The translations under genes were made by a program, and so were the position numbers. A stretch of 20,809 nucleotides of DNA from an uncultured Gammaproteobacteria bacterium. GTDB lineage: Bacteria; Pseudomonadota; Gammaproteobacteria; Rariloculales; Rariloculaceae. The stretch covers positions 1 through 20,809 of the forward strand of contig CAMPKU010000046.1 in assembly GCA_946887385.1 (NCBI GenBank), written 5' to 3'. This document shows, one piece after another, positions 1-6,755 of this stretch; position 1 is the first letter of the stretch, and each line of letters opens with the position of its first letter. Below the pieces are notes generated by a model. That model searched no databases and was not told where the DNA came from. It was given only the letters and a program-made list of their open reading frames with translations.

Positions 1-1
1 C

Positions 2-1405
2 GACCGGCTGGCCGCCGAAGCGCCGGAGGCGGGCGGCGCGCCGCCGCCGGCCGCCACGGCCGCGGAGCTCCGTACCACGATTCGCGAGACGACCGCCAGG
101 ATGCCGCGGTTCAGCGACGAGTCCGCCATCGCCGCCGAGGAGCGGCAGAAGCGCGTCGAGCAAGCGCTCGTCGCGGAGCCCGCTCGCGACGACACCGTGG
201 CGGGCGTCGACGCCAACGCGAGCGCCGCGAAAACCGAGCTCGCCGTGCGCACGTTTGCGAGCGAGATCGATCCGTTCGAGCTCGGCGTCCTCGACGCGGA
301 TCATCTCGTGCTGTTCCGTAACGTATGGCGCGAGGGCCAGCGCTACGTGCAAGGCGCGTTGCTCGACCGGGCCGCTTTCGTGGCCGGCGCGATTCATACG
401 CCGTATCGCGCCGGCAGCGTGGCCGGCGTGAGTAATCTCGCGGTGGCGTTCCAAGGCCGGGTTCTCGATCGCTTCGCGGCCAACGCGGACGACGGCGCGT
501 ACCGTTCGGCGCCCGGCGATCTGGCGGGCACCGTGCTGCACCGCGCGCGGCTCTCGCCGCCGTTCGGCGACGTGGAGCTCACGTTTCTCGTCGATGCGCT
601 GCCGCGTGCCCCGGGCGCCGGGCTGCTTGCCTGGATCGGCGTGACGCTCGCGGCCGTGCTGTGCGGCGGCTTCTTCTTCATGTACCGGTTCGGCGTCGGC
701 CAGATGCGGCTCGCGCGGCAGCAGCAGGACTTCGTCTCGGCGGTGAGCCACGAGCTGAAGACGCCGCTCACGTCGATCCGCATGTACGGCGAGATGCTGA
801 AAGCCGGCTGGACCGACGAGGCGAAACGGCAAACGTACTACGACTACATTCACAGCGAGAGCGAGCGGCTGTCGCGCTTGATCGAGAACGTGCTGCAGCT
901 CGCGCGGCTCACGCGCAATACGCAGCGCTTGGACCTGCGCAGCGTGCCCGTGGCCGAGCTGCTCGATCTCGTGCGCTCGAAAGTCGCCACGCAGGCCGAG
1001 CGCGCCGGCTTCGAGCTCAAGGTTCGCAACGCCGCGCCGGCGGACGCGTGCGTGGTCGTCGATGCGGATTGCGCGGCACAGATTTTCATCAATCTGGTGG
1101 ACAACGCGTTGAAGTTCGCTGCGGGCGCCGCCGACAAATCCGTCGAAATTTCGGCGCGGCGCACCACCGACGGCGGCACGTTGTTCGCGGTACGCGACTT
1201 CGGTCCCGGTGTGCCGAAGAGTCAGATGAAGAAGGTCTTCGAGCTCTTCTATCGCGCGGAAAACGAGCTCACGCGCGAGACGGTGGGCACGGGCATCGGG
1301 CTTAGCTTGGTTCGTCAGCTCGCGGCGGCGATGGACGCACGCGTAGACGTGCGCAATTGCGATCCCGGCGCGGAGTTTCGGCTGCAGTTTCCGCGAGTAG
1401 CGTAG
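2..1405 (+). CDS. Membrane sensor histidine kinase, 5' end outside the window
   Basis: A sensor kinase that would autophosphorylate on histidine and pass phosphate to a response regulator, which is probably encoded outside the window. The frame is open to the left edge, so the true start lies upstream; an internal ATG at 101 is used for numbering. An extracytoplasmic sensor region (residues 1-172) with no recognised domain is followed by one membrane helix (about 174-196) and, without an obvious HAMP domain, by the dimerisation domain with phospho-acceptor His217 in SHELKTPL. The ATPase domain has an N-box (NLVDNALKF, 331-339), a G1 box (DFGPGVP, from 366) and a G2 box (GTGIGLSL, from 396). 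A first membrane helix is expected in the missing N-terminus. All catalytic boxes look intact. The ligand cannot be told from the sequence. The gene ends 37 bases before the next start. Confidence 0.93.
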   Translation, partial: DRLAAEAPEAGGAPPPAATAAELRTTIRETTARMPRFSDESAIAAEERQKRVEQALVAEPARDDTVAGVDANASAAKTELAVRTFASEIDPFELGVLDADHLVLFRNVWREGQRYVQGALLDRAAFVAGAIHTPYRAGSVAGVSNLAVAFQGRVLDRFAANADDGAYRSAPGDLAGTVLHRARLSPPFGDVELTFLVDALPRAPGAGLLAWIGVTLAAVLCGGFFFMYRFGVGQMRLARQQQDFVSAVSHELKTPLTSIRMYGEMLKAGWTDEAKRQTYYDYIHSESERLSRLIENVLQLARLTRNTQRLDLRSVPVAELLDLVRSKVATQAERAGFELKVRNAAPADACVVVDADCAAQIFINLVDNALKFAAGAADKSVEISARRTTDGGTLFAVRDFGPGVPKSQMKKVFELFYRAENELTRETVGTGIGLSLVRQLAAAMDARVDVRNCDPGAEFRLQFPRVA

Positions 1406-1442
1406 ACTTCCACGTGGGCCGGCCACTCATCGGGGGAGCGCC

Positions 1443-1904
1443 ATGCATTCCGTCATCGACGATCTCGTCACCCGTTTCGACCGAGGTACGCTGTCGCGGC
1501 GGCAGCTCGTGCAGGGCCTCACGGCCTTGGCCGCCGCCGGCGCCGCTCCGGCAGCCGCGCAGGCGGCGCCGTTCACCTCGACGCGCATCGATCACATCAG
1601 CATTCAAGTCACCGACATGGCGCGCTCGATCCAGTTCTACGAGCGCATCTTCGGCCTGAAGATCCTGAGCGAGGACCAAGACAACGAGATCGTGCGCATG
1701 GGCGTCACGCGAATCATCGTGTCGTTGCACCGCAAGGCGCCCGTCGGCATCGTGGATCACTTCGCCATTGCGATCGACGGGTTCGATCGCGACGCCGTCA
1801 CGGCCGAGCTTGCAAAACACGGCCTCGAGGCCCAGCAGAACCTCGACTACGGCTTCTACGTGCGCGATCCGGAAGGCATTCCCGTGCAGATTGTCGGCAC
1901 GTAA
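1443..1904 (+). CDS. VOC (glyoxalase-fold) family protein with a twin-arginine-like signal
   Basis: A single-module vicinal-oxygen-chelate protein of 153 residues. Residues 1-41 look like an export signal: SRRQLVQGL (18-26) carries two arginines, then an Ala-rich hydrophobic stretch ends near AAAQA, consistent with Tat export. The VOC module starts at RIDHISIQV with His51, has the family signature SIQFYERIFGL (62-72), a second metal-type His106 in VDHFAI, and ends DPEGIPVQIVG, where Gln149 sits at the usual metal-ligand Glu position. Metal binding may therefore be altered. Family members include glyoxalases, dioxygenases and resistance proteins; the substrate cannot be predicted. A GGGGGAG ribosome site lies just before the ATG. 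It is followed 16 bases later by a small membrane protein gene and then a RidA-like gene, probably one transcript. Confidence 0.85.
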   Translation: MHSVIDDLVTRFDRGTLSRRQLVQGLTALAAAGAAPAAAQAAPFTSTRIDHISIQVTDMARSIQFYERIFGLKILSEDQDNEIVRMGVTRIIVSLHRKAPVGIVDHFAIAIDGFDRDAVTAELAKHGLEAQQNLDYGFYVRDPEGIPVQIVGT

Positions 1905-1920
1905 TAAGAGGGGGGATTCG

Positions 1921-2115
1921 ATGTCGAGACGTATTCGTTATCTCGTGAATGCATTGCTGTGTCTCTTGGTGGGCGCCTACGCGGTCTATTGGTTCGCCAC
2001 GGGACAGGCGGAGCTCGCGTCCACGCTCCAGCTTGGCCTCGCGGTGGCCGGCGCGGTGGTGGGGCTCGCGGGCGCCATCTGGTTCTTCCTGCGGGCGCGC
2101 AGCGCGCCGAACTAG
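1921..2115 (+). CDS. Small two-helix membrane protein, unknown function
   Basis: A 64-residue protein I do not recognise. It starts with a basic MSRRIRY segment, has a hydrophobic helix at about residues 8-26, a short polar turn (ATGQAELAS) and a second helix at about 36-57, then ends with RARSAPN. That predicts a helical hairpin in the inner membrane with both ends cytoplasmic under the positive-inside rule. The start is well supported: AGAGGGGGGATT precedes the ATG, giving a strong Shine-Dalgarno at good spacing, and it begins 16 bases after the VOC stop. A longer frame reading back into the VOC gene is rejected because its upstream part is only an out-of-frame shadow. Only 12 bases separate it from the RidA-like gene. 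Its role is unknown. Confidence 0.72.
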   Translation: MSRRIRYLVNALLCLLVGAYAVYWFATGQAELASTLQLGLAVAGAVVGLAGAIWFFLRARSAPN

Positions 2116-2127
2116 AGCTCCAAGCGA

Positions 2128-2613
2128 ATGCCGCAAATTGCCGCCAAGCTGGAAGCGCTGGGCCTCGTGCTGCCGAAAGCCGTGCGGCCGCCCGCCGGCG
2201 TGGTGCTGCCGTTTCGCCTCGTGCGCGTGCGCGGCGATCGAGCCTACGTATCGGGGCACGGCCCGTTGAATCCCGACGGCACGCTGGCGCCGCCGCTCGG
2301 CAAGGTGGGGCGCGACGTGTCGGTGGAGCAGGGCTACCGCGCCGCGCGCCTCACGGCACTCGCCATGCTCGGCAGCCTCGAGCGCGAGCTCGGGGACCTC
2401 GATCGCGTGCGAGCGTGGACCCGCGTATTCGGCATGGTGAACTCGGCGCCGGGATTCAATCAGCAACCGCGCGTCATGAACGGCTTTTCCGACCTGATCT
2501 TGGAGCTGTTCGGCCCCGAGTGCGGCGCGCATTCGCGCAGCGCCGTCGGCATGGCGGAGCTGCCGTTCGACCTGCCGGTCGAGATCGAGGCGGAGCTCGA
2601 GATCGAGCCCTAG
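2128..2613 (+). CDS. RidA (YjgF/YER057c/UK114) family protein
   Basis: A 161-residue RidA-fold protein, longer than the roughly 130-residue canonical RidA because of an N-terminal extension (MPQIAAKLEALGLVLPKA). It resembles the YjgF-like subgroup annotated as endoribonuclease L-PSP/chorismate-mutase-like. Visible features are the VSGHGPLNPDG strand-turn (41-51), the helix GYRAARLTALAMLGSLE (69-85), and the C-terminal HSRSAVGMAELPFDLPVEIEAE, in which Arg137 aligns with the carboxylate-binding arginine of RidA imine deaminases. RidA proteins are cytosolic homotrimers that hydrolyse reactive enamine/imine intermediates. Retained Arg137 makes deamination possible, but many paralogues have other roles. 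It is probably co-transcribed with the VOC and small membrane protein genes. Confidence 0.88.
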   Translation: MPQIAAKLEALGLVLPKAVRPPAGVVLPFRLVRVRGDRAYVSGHGPLNPDGTLAPPLGKVGRDVSVEQGYRAARLTALAMLGSLERELGDLDRVRAWTRVFGMVNSAPGFNQQPRVMNGFSDLILELFGPECGAHSRSAVGMAELPFDLPVEIEAELEIEP

Positions 2614-2684
2614 GCCGGCGCCCGAGCCGCGGCGCACGGTCAAGATTTGTCGAGCCGGCGGTGGGGCGGTCCGCGACGGCGGGC

Positions 2685-2690
2685 TATGAT
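2685..2690 (+). promoter_or_regulatory. Possible -10 box
   Basis: TATGAT is a good -10 hexamer about 34 bases before the ATG at 2724, implying a leader of roughly 27 bases. No convincing -35 stands 16-18 bases upstream (only a G-rich TGGGGC), so it would need an activator or be weak. It directly abuts the dyad at 2688-2705. Confidence 0.4.
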
Positions 2691-2705
2691 CGTCGCTCGA
2701 CGATC
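2688..2705. promoter_or_regulatory. Perfect 8+2+8 inverted repeat, candidate operator
   Basis: GATCGTCG-CT-CGACGATC is a perfect 18-base dyad that overlaps the last bases of the possible -10 box and covers the expected transcription start. The position suits a repressor operator for the Rossmann-protein gene at 2724. In RNA the two-base loop is too tight for a full hairpin, which favours a DNA site. Confidence 0.4.
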
Positions 2706-2723
2706 CATCTGGGAGAACTCGTC

Positions 2724-3461
2724 ATGCGCACGCGACTGCGGAGCTTTCGGACCACGCGTCGTACGTTGTTGGCATCCGCCGCGCTCGCCATGGCGGGGGC
2801 CGCGCTCGTCGGCGCGCCGGCCGTCGAGGCTCAGGAACCGCTGAAGATCGGCATCATCGGCACCGGCCGAATCGGCGGCGCGCTCGCGCGGCACTGGGTG
2901 AACGCCGGTCACGAAGTATTGATGTCGTCGCGTCATCCCGAGGAGCTTCAGGATCTGGCCAAGGAGCTCGGCCCCCGCGCGCACGTCGGCACGCCGGCCG
3001 AGGCGGCGGCGTTCGGTTCCGTCGTGCTCGTGTCGGTGCCATACGGCGCGATCCCGCAAATCGGCGCCGACTTTGCCGACGAGCTTGCCGGCAAGGTGAT
3101 CATCGACACGAGCAATCCGGTCGACGGGCGAGACGGCATCCAGGTGCCCGAGTGGAAACAGAAGGGCGCCGGTGTATCGACGGCCGAGCTGCTCAAGAGC
3201 GACCGCGTCGTCCGCGCGTTCAATTGCATTCCGGCCGCGTCGCTCGCGGGCCAAGCGAATCGGCAACCCGAGCGCATCGCGATTCCGATCGGCGGCGACG
3301 ACGCGGCGGCGCTTCTCATCGCCGAACGCCTGGTTCGCGATGCGGGCTTCGATCCCGTCGTGGTCGGATCGCTCGCGGAAACGCGGCAGTTCGATCTGGG
3401 TCAGCCGCTGGCGCAGGGGAACTTGAGCGCGGCGGAGCTTAGAGCTCGGATGGATCGCTAA
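2724..3461 (+). CDS. Signal-bearing NADP-binding Rossmann protein, F420 reductase-like
   Basis: A 245-residue protein of the family annotated as NADPH-dependent F420 reductase/NADP oxidoreductase coenzyme F420-dependent. An N-terminal signal (residues 1-37) has a twin-arginine-like TTRRTLLAS, an Ala-rich core and AVEAQE as a likely cleavage region. The Rossmann motif GIIGTGRIGG (43-52) follows at once. The second strand ends in MSSRHPE (67-73); the Ser-Arg pair suggests NADP rather than NAD. Other family landmarks are VSVPYGAIP (103-111), IIDTSNP (126-132) and RAFNCIPA (164-171). The protein usually acts in the cytosol, so a signal on a cofactor-binding enzyme fits Tat export of a folded holoenzyme. 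GGGAGAA before the ATG supports this start. Its stop overlaps the convergent small gene. The real hydride acceptor is unknown. Confidence 0.87.
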   Translation: MRTRLRSFRTTRRTLLASAALAMAGAALVGAPAVEAQEPLKIGIIGTGRIGGALARHWVNAGHEVLMSSRHPEELQDLAKELGPRAHVGTPAEAAAFGSVVLVSVPYGAIPQIGADFADELAGKVIIDTSNPVDGRDGIQVPEWKQKGAGVSTAELLKSDRVVRAFNCIPAASLAGQANRQPERIAIPIGGDDAAALLIAERLVRDAGFDPVVVGSLAETRQFDLGQPLAQGNLSAAELRARMDR

Positions 3462-3736
3462 TTGGCGTGGCACTCGTAGATGACGGGTACCTCGTGCTCC
3501 ACGGCGTAGCTGCGGGCGATGAACATGGCGTCTTCTTTGGTCATGGCCTCGCCGTCGACGATCGTGGTGCAGCTCCAGCCCGAGCGGCCGCTGCCGCCGT
3601 TCGCGCTGTACGACAGATGCTCGATCGTCGCGAGTCGTTGCCGTTGCGCCTCCGGCTGCTCGGCCGTATAGACGCGTAAGAAGTTCGGCTCCGTATACGT
3701 CTCGGTGGGCCGGATGCTCGGCTTCACTCTGGCCAT
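3458..3736 (-). CDS. Conserved-looking hypothetical protein, 92 residues
   Basis: I do not recognise this protein. It is small and hydrophilic, with no signal or membrane helix. Its C-terminal half (KEDAMFIARSYAVEHEVPVIYECH) looks like a compact alpha/beta unit and contains two of its three Cys/His-bearing segments. The start is set at the ATG whose complement is at 3734-3736, preceded on the minus strand by GGGGACGAAAGC. A longer reading to 3784 adds only 16 low-complexity residues and has a poorer start. Its stop overlaps the stop of the Rossmann gene by four bases, tail to tail. Evidence for it being real is the start signal, the tight packing and non-biased amino acid content. Confidence 0.62.
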   Translation of the reverse strand: MARVKPSIRPTETYTEPNFLRVYTAEQPEAQRQRLATIEHLSYSANGGSGRSGWSCTTIVDGEAMTKEDAMFIARSYAVEHEVPVIYECHAN

Positions 3737-3776
3737 GTCGCTTTCGTCCCCGCTTGCCGTCCGCTGGCCCCCGGTA

Positions 3777-3792
3777 CACAGCAAGGGCTGTG
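3777..3792. repeat. Short hairpin, 6-bp stem and 4-base loop
   Basis: CACAGC and GCTGTG pair perfectly around AAGG; flanking GG (3773-3774) and CC (3793-3794) extend it past a two-base bulge. There is no T-run, so it is not a classical terminator on either strand. It could be a protein-binding dyad for the divergent genes. Confidence 0.4.
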
Positions 3793-3840
3793 CCAGCCCG
3801 CCTGGCCCGCGCCGTGGGGCCGTGTCGGCTCCGTTATGTC

Positions 3841-3905
3841 AACGCCAGCTGACGCGTTCCGTCAGAAGTGGACGCAGCGAGCGGCCGCGCTCGTCGTCTG
3901 GCGTT
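3841..3905. repeat. Nested inverted repeat upstream of the phosphodiesterase
   Basis: AACGCCAG (3841-3848) is exactly complementary to CTGGCGTT (3898-3905). Directly inside the left arm sits a second perfect hairpin, CTGACG-CGTTC-CGTCAG (3849-3865). The remaining 32 bases are GC-rich and include GAGCGGCCGCGCTC (3880-3893), itself strongly self-complementary. The result is a multi-branch fold of about 65 bases, starting 85 bases before the GTG start. Its size and GGCGTTAG end recall integron attC sites, but the core boxes do not fit well. Confidence 0.45.
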
Positions 3906-3989
3906 AGTGACTCCTCTCACAGCGCTAAGTGCTCGATGCTGTTGAAATCGCCGTCTCCTATCCCTGGCAGCGCTCATGGGAATCTCCGA

Positions 3990-5327
3990 GTGACGGATCT
4001 TCAAGAAGAGAGCAGCTCCGGCAAGAAGCAGAGCGCTCGCATTCGCTTCATCGAGCAGTTTCTGCGCCAGGGGCAGCAAGGCCGCCTCGCGGGTTTGCTG
4101 CTGGGCCAGCTCGACGCGTTCAATCGCATCGCGACGACGTTCGGCCATGATCAATGCGAGGCGTTTTGCGCCGGCTACTCGGAGCGCTTGCGCGAGATTC
4201 TGCTGCCGCGCACGCCGATCATCCGCTTATCGGAGCGCCGCTTCGCCGTGCTGGTGGATTGCGATTCGATGTCCAAGGTCATGGACGTTGCCGTCGAGCT
4301 CACCGAGAACAATCCGCCGCAGCTCGAGGTGGGCGGCGATCACTTCCTCGTGGACCTTACGCTCGGCATTGCCGTGTTTCCCTCGCATGCCGACGATGCG
4401 GCCACGCTGTTTCGCCGCGCGGAGCTTGCGCTGAAAGAGGCGCGCGAGAAGGAGCTCTCGTACGACATCTATCGGCCGGACGCCACTCAGCAGCAAGCCG
4501 CGCTGTGGAAATTCGAATCCGAGCTGCAGAGCGCCGTGGCGCGCGGCCAGCTCGAAGTCTACTTTCAGCCGAAAGTGGAGCTCGCGTCACATCGGATTAG
4601 CGGTGTGGAGGCGCTCGTGCGGTGGCGCACCGGCTCCGGCAACTTCGTGCCCGCGAGCGACTTCATCCCGCTCGCCGAGAGCAACGGCGCGATCGTGCCG
4701 CTCACCTGGCTGGTGTTCGATCGAATCATCGCGCAGCTGTCCGACTGGAAGACGATTCCGACGCCGTTCTCCGTGGCGGTGAACGTGTCGCCCCAGATCC
4801 TCACGCACGCGGAGTTCAGCACGCGCGTGAAAGCGCTGAATGCGGCCTTGGCCGCGCGCCAGATGCACCTCACGATCGAGCTCACCGAAGACAGCTTGGT
4901 GCAGAGCGACGCATCCACGTTGGCCAGTATCGAGCGGCTGCGAAAGCTCGGCGTGGATCTCGCGATCGACGATTTCGGCAAGGGCTACTCGTCGTTGACG
5001 TACTTGAAGCAGATCCCGGCCGCCGAGATCAAGATCGACAAGCGCTTCATCGGCACGGTGGCCCTGGACGAGACGGACAGGCAGATCGTGAAGACCGTGA
5101 TTGCGCTCGCCCATGCGCTCGGGATGCGCGTGGTGGCCGAAGGCGTGGACAGTGCCGAAGCGGTTGCGACGATCGCGGAGCTCGGCTGCGAGATGGCGCA
5201 AGGCTTCTACATCGCCCGGCCGATGCGCGGCGATTTGATCGTGGAATGGATCGAGCACCACGCGGCAACCACCACGATGCGCCGCGTGCCCGTCGCGCGG
5301 CAGTGGCCGGAGCAGGTCGGCGCCTGA
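3990..5327 (+). CDS. Cytosolic c-di-GMP phosphodiesterase: degenerate GGDEF plus EAL
   Basis: Numbered from a GTG start at 3990 (445 residues), the first point after which the sequence is protein-like; an ATG-led frame from 3705 is rejected. There is no membrane helix or signal. Residues 15-165 form a GGDEF-fold domain whose signature is RLSERRFAVLVD: Ser-Glu-Arg-Arg-Phe (81-85) replaces Gly-Gly-Asp-Glu-Phe, so cyclase activity is lost and no RxxD inhibitory site is evident. The EAL domain (about 180-430) keeps the residues needed for hydrolysis: Glu207 in VEALVRW, Asn265 in VAVNVSP, Glu297 in IELTE, Asp327-Asp328 in IDDFG, Lys348 in IKIDKRF, Glu384 in VAEGVD and Gln404 in AQGFYIARP. It should hydrolyse c-di-GMP to pGpG, with the GGDEF remnant possibly sensing GTP. 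It ends 73 bases before the first waaA-like gene. Confidence 0.9.
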   Translation: MTDLQEESSSGKKQSARIRFIEQFLRQGQQGRLAGLLLGQLDAFNRIATTFGHDQCEAFCAGYSERLREILLPRTPIIRLSERRFAVLVDCDSMSKVMDVAVELTENNPPQLEVGGDHFLVDLTLGIAVFPSHADDAATLFRRAELALKEAREKELSYDIYRPDATQQQAALWKFESELQSAVARGQLEVYFQPKVELASHRISGVEALVRWRTGSGNFVPASDFIPLAESNGAIVPLTWLVFDRIIAQLSDWKTIPTPFSVAVNVSPQILTHAEFSTRVKALNAALAARQMHLTIELTEDSLVQSDASTLASIERLRKLGVDLAIDDFGKGYSSLTYLKQIPAAEIKIDKRFIGTVALDETDRQIVKTVIALAHALGMRVVAEGVDSAEAVATIAELGCEMAQGFYIARPMRGDLIVEWIEHHAATTTMRRVPVARQWPEQVGA

Positions 5328-5400
5328 GCCGCGTGCGCCGCTTGCGCCGCGACTGGAGTACACTCCGGCGGCGGTAAGAAGCGTGCCGCAGAGCTAGCCG

Positions 5401-6681
5401 ATGCGATTTCTGCTCGACTGCGTTTACCTCGTTGCCTGTATTGTGTTGTCGCCGTGGCTCGCGTACCGCCTGTGTACCGCAGGGCGGCGCGATTTCGCGC
5501 GCCGGTTCGGCTTCGACTTAGGTTCGGGCTTCTCCTCTAGTGTTTGGCTGCACGGGTCCTCGGCCGGCGAGGTGGCGGTGCTGAAGCCGCTCGTGGCGGC
5601 CTTCGAGAAGGACCATCCCGGCACGCCGCTCGTGATCTCGGCGTTCACGGCCATGGGCCTTACGACGGCGCGCAAGCTGTATCCGGCCCATCACGTGGTG
5701 CCGCTGCCCGTCGATTTCTCGTTCGTAGTGGCGCGATTCTTGCGCCGCTTCAATCCGCGTTTGCTCGTGGTGGCCGAGTCGGAGCTCTGGCCGAACTTGC
5801 TGCGCGTCGCCGCCCGCCGCGGCGTGCCGGCGGCGCTGGTGAACGGCAAGATGTCGGCAAAGTCGTTCCGTATGCACCGCCGAACGCGGCTGGTGCCGCG
5901 CGTGCTCGGAGAATTTGCCGTGCTCGCCGTGCAGACGCAGGAGCACGCGGAGCGGTTTCGCGCCCTGGGCGTCGCAGGCTCGAGTCTGCACGTGACGGGC
6001 AACATGAAATACGACTTGGCGCCGCCGAGCGAGAGCGCCGGCTATGGCGCGAGCCTGCGCGCGTCGCTCGGGTATGCGGCCACGGACGTCGTGGTGATCG
6101 GCGGCAGCTTGCACGCCGGCGAGGACGAGGCGCTGCTCGACGCGTTCGCCGCGGCGCGCGCCACAGCCGCCGATGCGGCGCTCGTGATCGTGCCGCGTTA
6201 TCCCGCCGATGCCGATGCCGTCTTGCAGCGCGCGCGCGCGCGGGGCTTCGCCGTGGCGTGCAAGACGGCCGTCGATGCCAACACAGTGCCGGCGCCGGGA
6301 CGGGACGGCGTGCTGATCGTCGATACGGTGGGCGAGCTCGGCCGCTTGTACGCAATCGCCGACCTCGCATTCGTCGGCGGCAGCTTGTTTTTTCGCGGCG
6401 CCAACAAAGGCGGCCACAACCTCATGGAGCCGGCCATCTTCGGCGTGCCCATAGTGTTCGGCCCGTACAACTTCAGCTTCAAAGAAACCGTGGACGATCT
6501 TCTGGCCGCCGATGCCGGCAGGCTGGTGCGCGATGCCGTGGAGCTCAAAGCCGTGGTGGTGGAGCTGGTTGCCGATCGCGACGCCAGGCGCGCGCTCGGC
6601 CTGCGTGCGCAGCGCGTGGTGGATGCAGGGCGCGGCGCCACGCGGCGCAATTACGCGCTGCTCTCGCAGCTGTTGCGCTGA
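5401..6681 (+). CDS. waaA: Kdo transferase-like glycosyltransferase (GT30), divergent paralogue
   Basis: A 426-residue GT30 protein, which would transfer Kdo (or a related sugar) from its CMP donor to lipid A precursor at the inner face of the inner membrane. An N-terminal hydrophobic anchor (about 3-22) precedes the first Rossmann-like half, with the general-base motif HGSSAGE (Glu57), the AESELWPN motif (125-132) and VTGNMKYD (198-205). The second half has GGSLHAGED, PRYP and VDTVGELGRLY. Nearly every motif differs from the standard form seen in the second copy at 9335: NGKMSAKS replaces the NGRxSxRS type, and the loop after FVGGS has extra residues (FFRGANKGGHN, 330-340). The two WaaA genes bracket kdsA, the transaldolase-CBS gene and the phosphatase gene. 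It may add a second or variant sugar. No strong ribosome site is visible. Confidence 0.86.
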   Translation: MRFLLDCVYLVACIVLSPWLAYRLCTAGRRDFARRFGFDLGSGFSSSVWLHGSSAGEVAVLKPLVAAFEKDHPGTPLVISAFTAMGLTTARKLYPAHHVVPLPVDFSFVVARFLRRFNPRLLVVAESELWPNLLRVAARRGVPAALVNGKMSAKSFRMHRRTRLVPRVLGEFAVLAVQTQEHAERFRALGVAGSSLHVTGNMKYDLAPPSESAGYGASLRASLGYAATDVVVIGGSLHAGEDEALLDAFAAARATAADAALVIVPRYPADADAVLQRARARGFAVACKTAVDANTVPAPGRDGVLIVDTVGELGRLYAIADLAFVGGSLFFRGANKGGHNLMEPAIFGVPIVFGPYNFSFKETVDDLLAADAGRLVRDAVELKAVVVELVADRDARRALGLRAQRVVDAGRGATRRNYALLSQLLR

Positions 6682-6755
6682 CGCCTTCGAGTTGCTTGCC
6701 ACGCGCCAACCCTAGGCCCCAAAATGCCGCCGTACTTCCTGCGCGTGTACGCACA

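Larger units (their letters stand above)
3737..3989. other. Intergenic region with inverted repeats
   Basis: The gap lies between two divergent genes (hypothetical protein on minus, phosphodiesterase on plus). It must hold both promoters, but I could not find a clear -35/-10 pair for either. It contains a CACAGC-AAGG-GCTGTG hairpin (3777-3792) and a larger nested fold at 3841-3905. A reading frame crosses it in the phosphodiesterase frame, but the residues there are Ser/Pro/Arg-rich and unlike protein, so I treat it as non-coding. Confidence 0.55.

Noticed and set aside
1959..2723. Long frame leading into the Rossmann-protein gene
   Set aside because: Its upstream part lies across the small membrane protein and RidA genes and is Arg/Gly/Ala-rich shadow sequence; ATG 2724 has a ribosome site and starts a signal peptide.
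2640..3779. 379-residue minus-strand frame opposite the Rossmann gene
   Set aside because: Arg/His-rich shadow of the plus-strand gene with no recognisable motif; the real minus-strand gene in this area is the one at 3458-3736 in another frame.
3705..3989. In-frame upstream extension of the phosphodiesterase
   Set aside because: The extra 95 residues are Ser/Pro/Arg-rich, overlap the start of the minus-strand gene and the hairpins, and match no domain.
5342..5364. TTGCGC and TACACT as a promoter before the first waaA gene
   Set aside because: The spacing is only 11 bases and no better -35 is present; GGAGTACACTCC is also a near-palindrome that may be chance.
5544..6755. Long frame in the kdsA phase across the first waaA gene
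   Set aside because: An Arg/Ala-rich antiframe product typical of high-GC coding DNA; KdsA begins at 6756.
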